Of a stretch of DNA of 64,000 nt, positions 62,230 to 64,000 are shown piece after piece. Source of the DNA: Roseateles sp049532965. GTDB taxonomy: Bacteria; Pseudomonadota; Gammaproteobacteria; Burkholderiales; Burkholderiaceae_C. Within the stretch, counting starts at the first letter, position 1, and every line of letters starts with the position of its first letter. The stretch is taken from NCBI RefSeq assembly GCF_049532965.1, contig NZ_CP186694.1:1178001-1242000 (forward strand), written 5' to 3'. The position numbers and the translations under genes are program-made. The notes beneath the pieces were generated by a model. That model did no database searches and had not been told where the DNA came from. It worked only from the letters and a program-made list of their open reading frames with translations.

Positions 62230-64000
62230 TTCACGGCCCGCGCCTTTTTGGCAGGCGGGCCCTTCTTGGCAGCCGGAGCCTTCTTGGCAGCCGAGGCCTT
62301 CTTGGCAGCCGAGGCCTTCTTGGCAGCCGAGGCCTTCTTGGCAGCCGAGGCCTTCTTGGCAGCCGAGGCCTTCTTGGCCGGAGTCGGAGCGACAGCTCGC
62401 TTGGTCAAGTCAATGCCGATGACCTTGACTTCCTCGACCCGGGGATGCGCCCCGGTGACTGACGCCCAGTGGCTCTGGAGTGCCTTCACCAGCCCATCGA
62501 AGTCGACCCACTTCTTGTTCGGTAACTGCCAGCGCTTCTGCACGCCGCGCCAGACAAGCAGAAAGATGCCGCGGACGGATGCATCGTCGCGCAGGTAGTC
62601 GCCCGCCAACTGGTTCTCCAGTCGCTCGAATAGCTGAGGGCCCGACCAGTTGTCGGCGATTTTCAGCTCGGTAGGTACTGGACCATTGAAGGTTGTGCAG
62701 GTCCACGAGAGATCGGGCCGCTTGGCATCGGGCAGTTCCGGTTCCTGCGGGATCACGTATCGACCGCGCGAGCGGTCGGTGCACCATGCGGCGATCAGAT
62801 TTCGGAGGACAGTCTCCCGCTCGGCGTTGATCACGACGCTGGCAGTGCTGTCGTTGCCGTCTTCCAACTGATGCTTGTAGTCGAACAAGCGCAACACGGC
62901 CAGGTCGAAGAGCTCGCGGTGGTTGGCTGGCGTGCGTTCGTACTCTGCGCCGAATTGGCTGACCTGCGGGGCAGTCCAAACTGGACGCTCGCTGTCGACC
63001 TCGGCCTTGGTCCGGGCTCGAAGCGCGAACCAGGGGCGTACGTTGGGCGCTGGATGGCGTTCCGCTATTTCCTTCAGCGCCAGGTAAGCATCCCGCCCCG
63101 GAATCTCGCCGAGGATGTTGACGAGCCGCTCGCGGGCATCCTGGGCGTTGTCGCGCAGGCCCGGTGAGTAGGCGCCCTTGTTGGCGCGTTCGACGTCGTC
63201 GCTGAATCGAACGTGCTGATGGACGAGGATGTACAGCCGCTTCAACACTGCGGGCGTCCGGAATGCCTTCCGCACACGGGATGCCATGTGTCGCCCACCG
63301 AGCAGGTAGGTGACGTAGGTCATCGTGAACACGGTGCGCTTCTTCGCTTCGTCCAGCTTCGCCAGATGGCGCTCAACGGCGTCGATCGCCGCATCGGGAT
63401 CCACTCCCGTCCAGACGGCGGCCCAGAGCGCCAACTGCGTTGGATCGCCGTCTGCCACAACCTTCTCAGCGGCGAGGGCGGCCAGTGTCGCGTCGGGTAG
63501 GTTGGATGCCAGGATGATGTCGACCAGGTGCTGCAGCCTCTCGATGCCCTTGGGAGGCTGGGTGCGCAGCAGCTTGAGGATGTCAGGGGCGATGCTGTCC
63601 CAGAGCCAATCGCCGAACCGACTCAGGTCGTAGATGATGTATTGGCTGGGCGCGCCCTCCTTGTCGCTCTGCAGCTCAAAGGCGACCTCGGCCAGCGCCA
63701 TCGACTTCACGACTTCAGGATGGGCAGACGACAGTGCCGCGAACCAGGGTGGGAACCCGTTGAGCTCCCTCATCGCATAGCGAAACGCCACACCAGCTTC
63801 AGCGGAAGTCAGTCGCAAAGGGAGCGACGGTTCTTCCGCGGCCTCAATGGTGAGGCCTGCCAAGCCAAAAAGATCGGCAAGCGGCATGGTGCTCTGATCC
63901 GCACCTTCTGAAACAAGCTTCGGCGCGTATCGCCGCCAAAAGCGGACGATGCCGTCCCGGAAAGCGCGAGGCGTCCTGGTGCCGAACTCAGCTTCCAGGC
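62226..64000 (-). CDS. Large protein with nuclease-like motif and Lys-rich tail (5' end outside window)
   Basis: The frame is open to the right edge, so the first visible 591 residues are a C-terminal part. The visible part has: a helical region with HEAT-like repeats; then a core resembling a PD-(D/E)XK fold, with an Asp in KRPDLSWT and, 15 residues on, the Glu-x-Lys of PTELKIADN, followed by GPQLFERLENQLAGDYL and GIFLLVWRG; and a tail of AAKKAS repeats (see the repeat entry). This pattern is seen in STAND/NACHT-type defence proteins with C-terminal nucleases, but the N-terminal ATPase is not in view. It may be a phage-defence effector, with the Lys-rich tail gripping DNA. An internal ATG at 63887 could be the start of a shorter gene. 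Confidence 0.65.
   Translation of the reverse strand, partial: LEAEFGTRTPRAFRDGIVRFWRRYAPKLVSEGADQSTMPLADLFGLAGLTIEAAEEPSLPLRLTSAEAGVAFRYAMRELNGFPPWFAALSSAHPEVVKSMALAEVAFELQSDKEGAPSQYIIYDLSRFGDWLWDSIAPDILKLLRTQPPKGIERLQHLVDIILASNLPDATLAALAAEKVVADGDPTQLALWAAVWTGVDPDAAIDAVERHLAKLDEAKKRTVFTMTYVTYLLGGRHMASRVRKAFRTPAVLKRLYILVHQHVRFSDDVERANKGAYSPGLRDNAQDARERLVNILGEIPGRDAYLALKEIAERHPAPNVRPWFALRARTKAEVDSERPVWTAPQVSQFGAEYERTPANHRELFDLAVLRLFDYKHQLEDGNDSTASVVINAERETVLRNLIAAWCTDRSRGRYVIPQEPELPDAKRPDLSWTCTTFNGPVPTELKIADNWSGPQLFERLENQLAGDYLRDDASVRGIFLLVWRGVQKRWQLPNKKWVDFDGLVKALQSHWASVTGAHPRVEEVKVIGIDLTKRAVAPTPAKKASAAKKASAAKKASAAKKASAAKKASAAKKAPAAKKGPPAKKARAVN
62263..62370 (-). repeat. 18-bp tandem repeat encoding the AAKKAS tail
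   Basis: Five identical copies of TTCTTGGCAGCCGAGGCC run 62281-62370, and one altered copy precedes at 62263-62280; a partial copy follows. In the minus reading frame each unit gives AAKKAS (or GS-A variant). Copy number probably varies between strains by replication slippage. Confidence 0.9.

Noticed and set aside
62263..62370. Repeat array considered as a CRISPR
   Set aside because: The units are contiguous 18-bp copies with no spacers and are in frame with a protein tail.

Overview
The window is very GC-rich, densely packed chromosomal DNA. An exosortase-A-type polysaccharide cluster, a cyclic glucan synthase, many two-component and AraC/LysR regulators and a btuB/metE pair all point to a betaproteobacterium of the order Burkholderiales (Roseateles/Mitsuaria/Rubrivivax-like). 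This placement is inferred from gene content; there is no rRNA marker, and I saw no rRNA, tRNA, CRISPR array or insertion sequence.

Layout. (1) 1-16.4 kb: a surface-polysaccharide locus. Two plus-strand glycan genes face a nine-gene minus-strand operon (acyl carrier protein, two exosortase-A-associated hydrolases, a TPR-like secreted protein, DegT aminotransferase, glycosyltransferase, FemAB-like acyltransferase, Wzx flippase, KdtA-like transferase). A divergent plus-strand operon carries acyl-CoA ligase, PLP decarboxylase, membrane acyltransferase and a SASA-type esterase. Together they look able to build, flip and acyl-modify an exported glycan. The exosortase and Wzy/Wzc genes lie outside the window or are absent. 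(2) 16.4-18 kb: a hipBA-type toxin-antitoxin pair with a readable promoter and operators. (3) 18-27.2 kb: one giant gene for a cyclic beta-1,2-glucan synthase, preceded by a coupled small membrane protein. (4) 27.3-34 kb: sodC, a LysE exporter, yefM-yoeB with its palindromic operator, galU, a dehydrogenase-like protein lacking its catalytic residues, and valS. (5) 34.3-40.4 kb: a His-rich Spy/LTXXQ-like protein, a ferredoxin and two OmpR/histidine kinase systems. (6) 40.5-53.7 kb: mixed accessory and housekeeping genes: AraC regulators, a VOC protein, an ECF sigma operon, a winged-helix/PAS regulator, yqhC-yqhD, alkB, a gamma carbonic anhydrase, a GH43 enzyme and an HD protein. (7) 53.7-59.5 kb: a B12 module: btuB behind a cobalamin riboswitch, next to divergent metR and B12-independent metE. 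(8) 59.5-64 kb: a probable integrated element: a KfrA-like coiled-coil DNA-binding protein, a tyrosine recombinase, and the C-terminal part of a large protein with a nuclease-like motif and a lysine-rich repeat tail, running off the right edge.

The most unusual parts are the right-hand element (8), the His-rich protein/ferredoxin/histidine-kinase operon (5), the catalytically depleted dehydrogenase-like protein at 30.2-31.2 kb, and a block of five 11-bp repeats bracketed by a 10-bp inverted repeat at 53.0 kb. Start sites were moved inward from the longest open frame wherever a ribosome-binding site or an upstream stop supported it; the reasons are in each entry.
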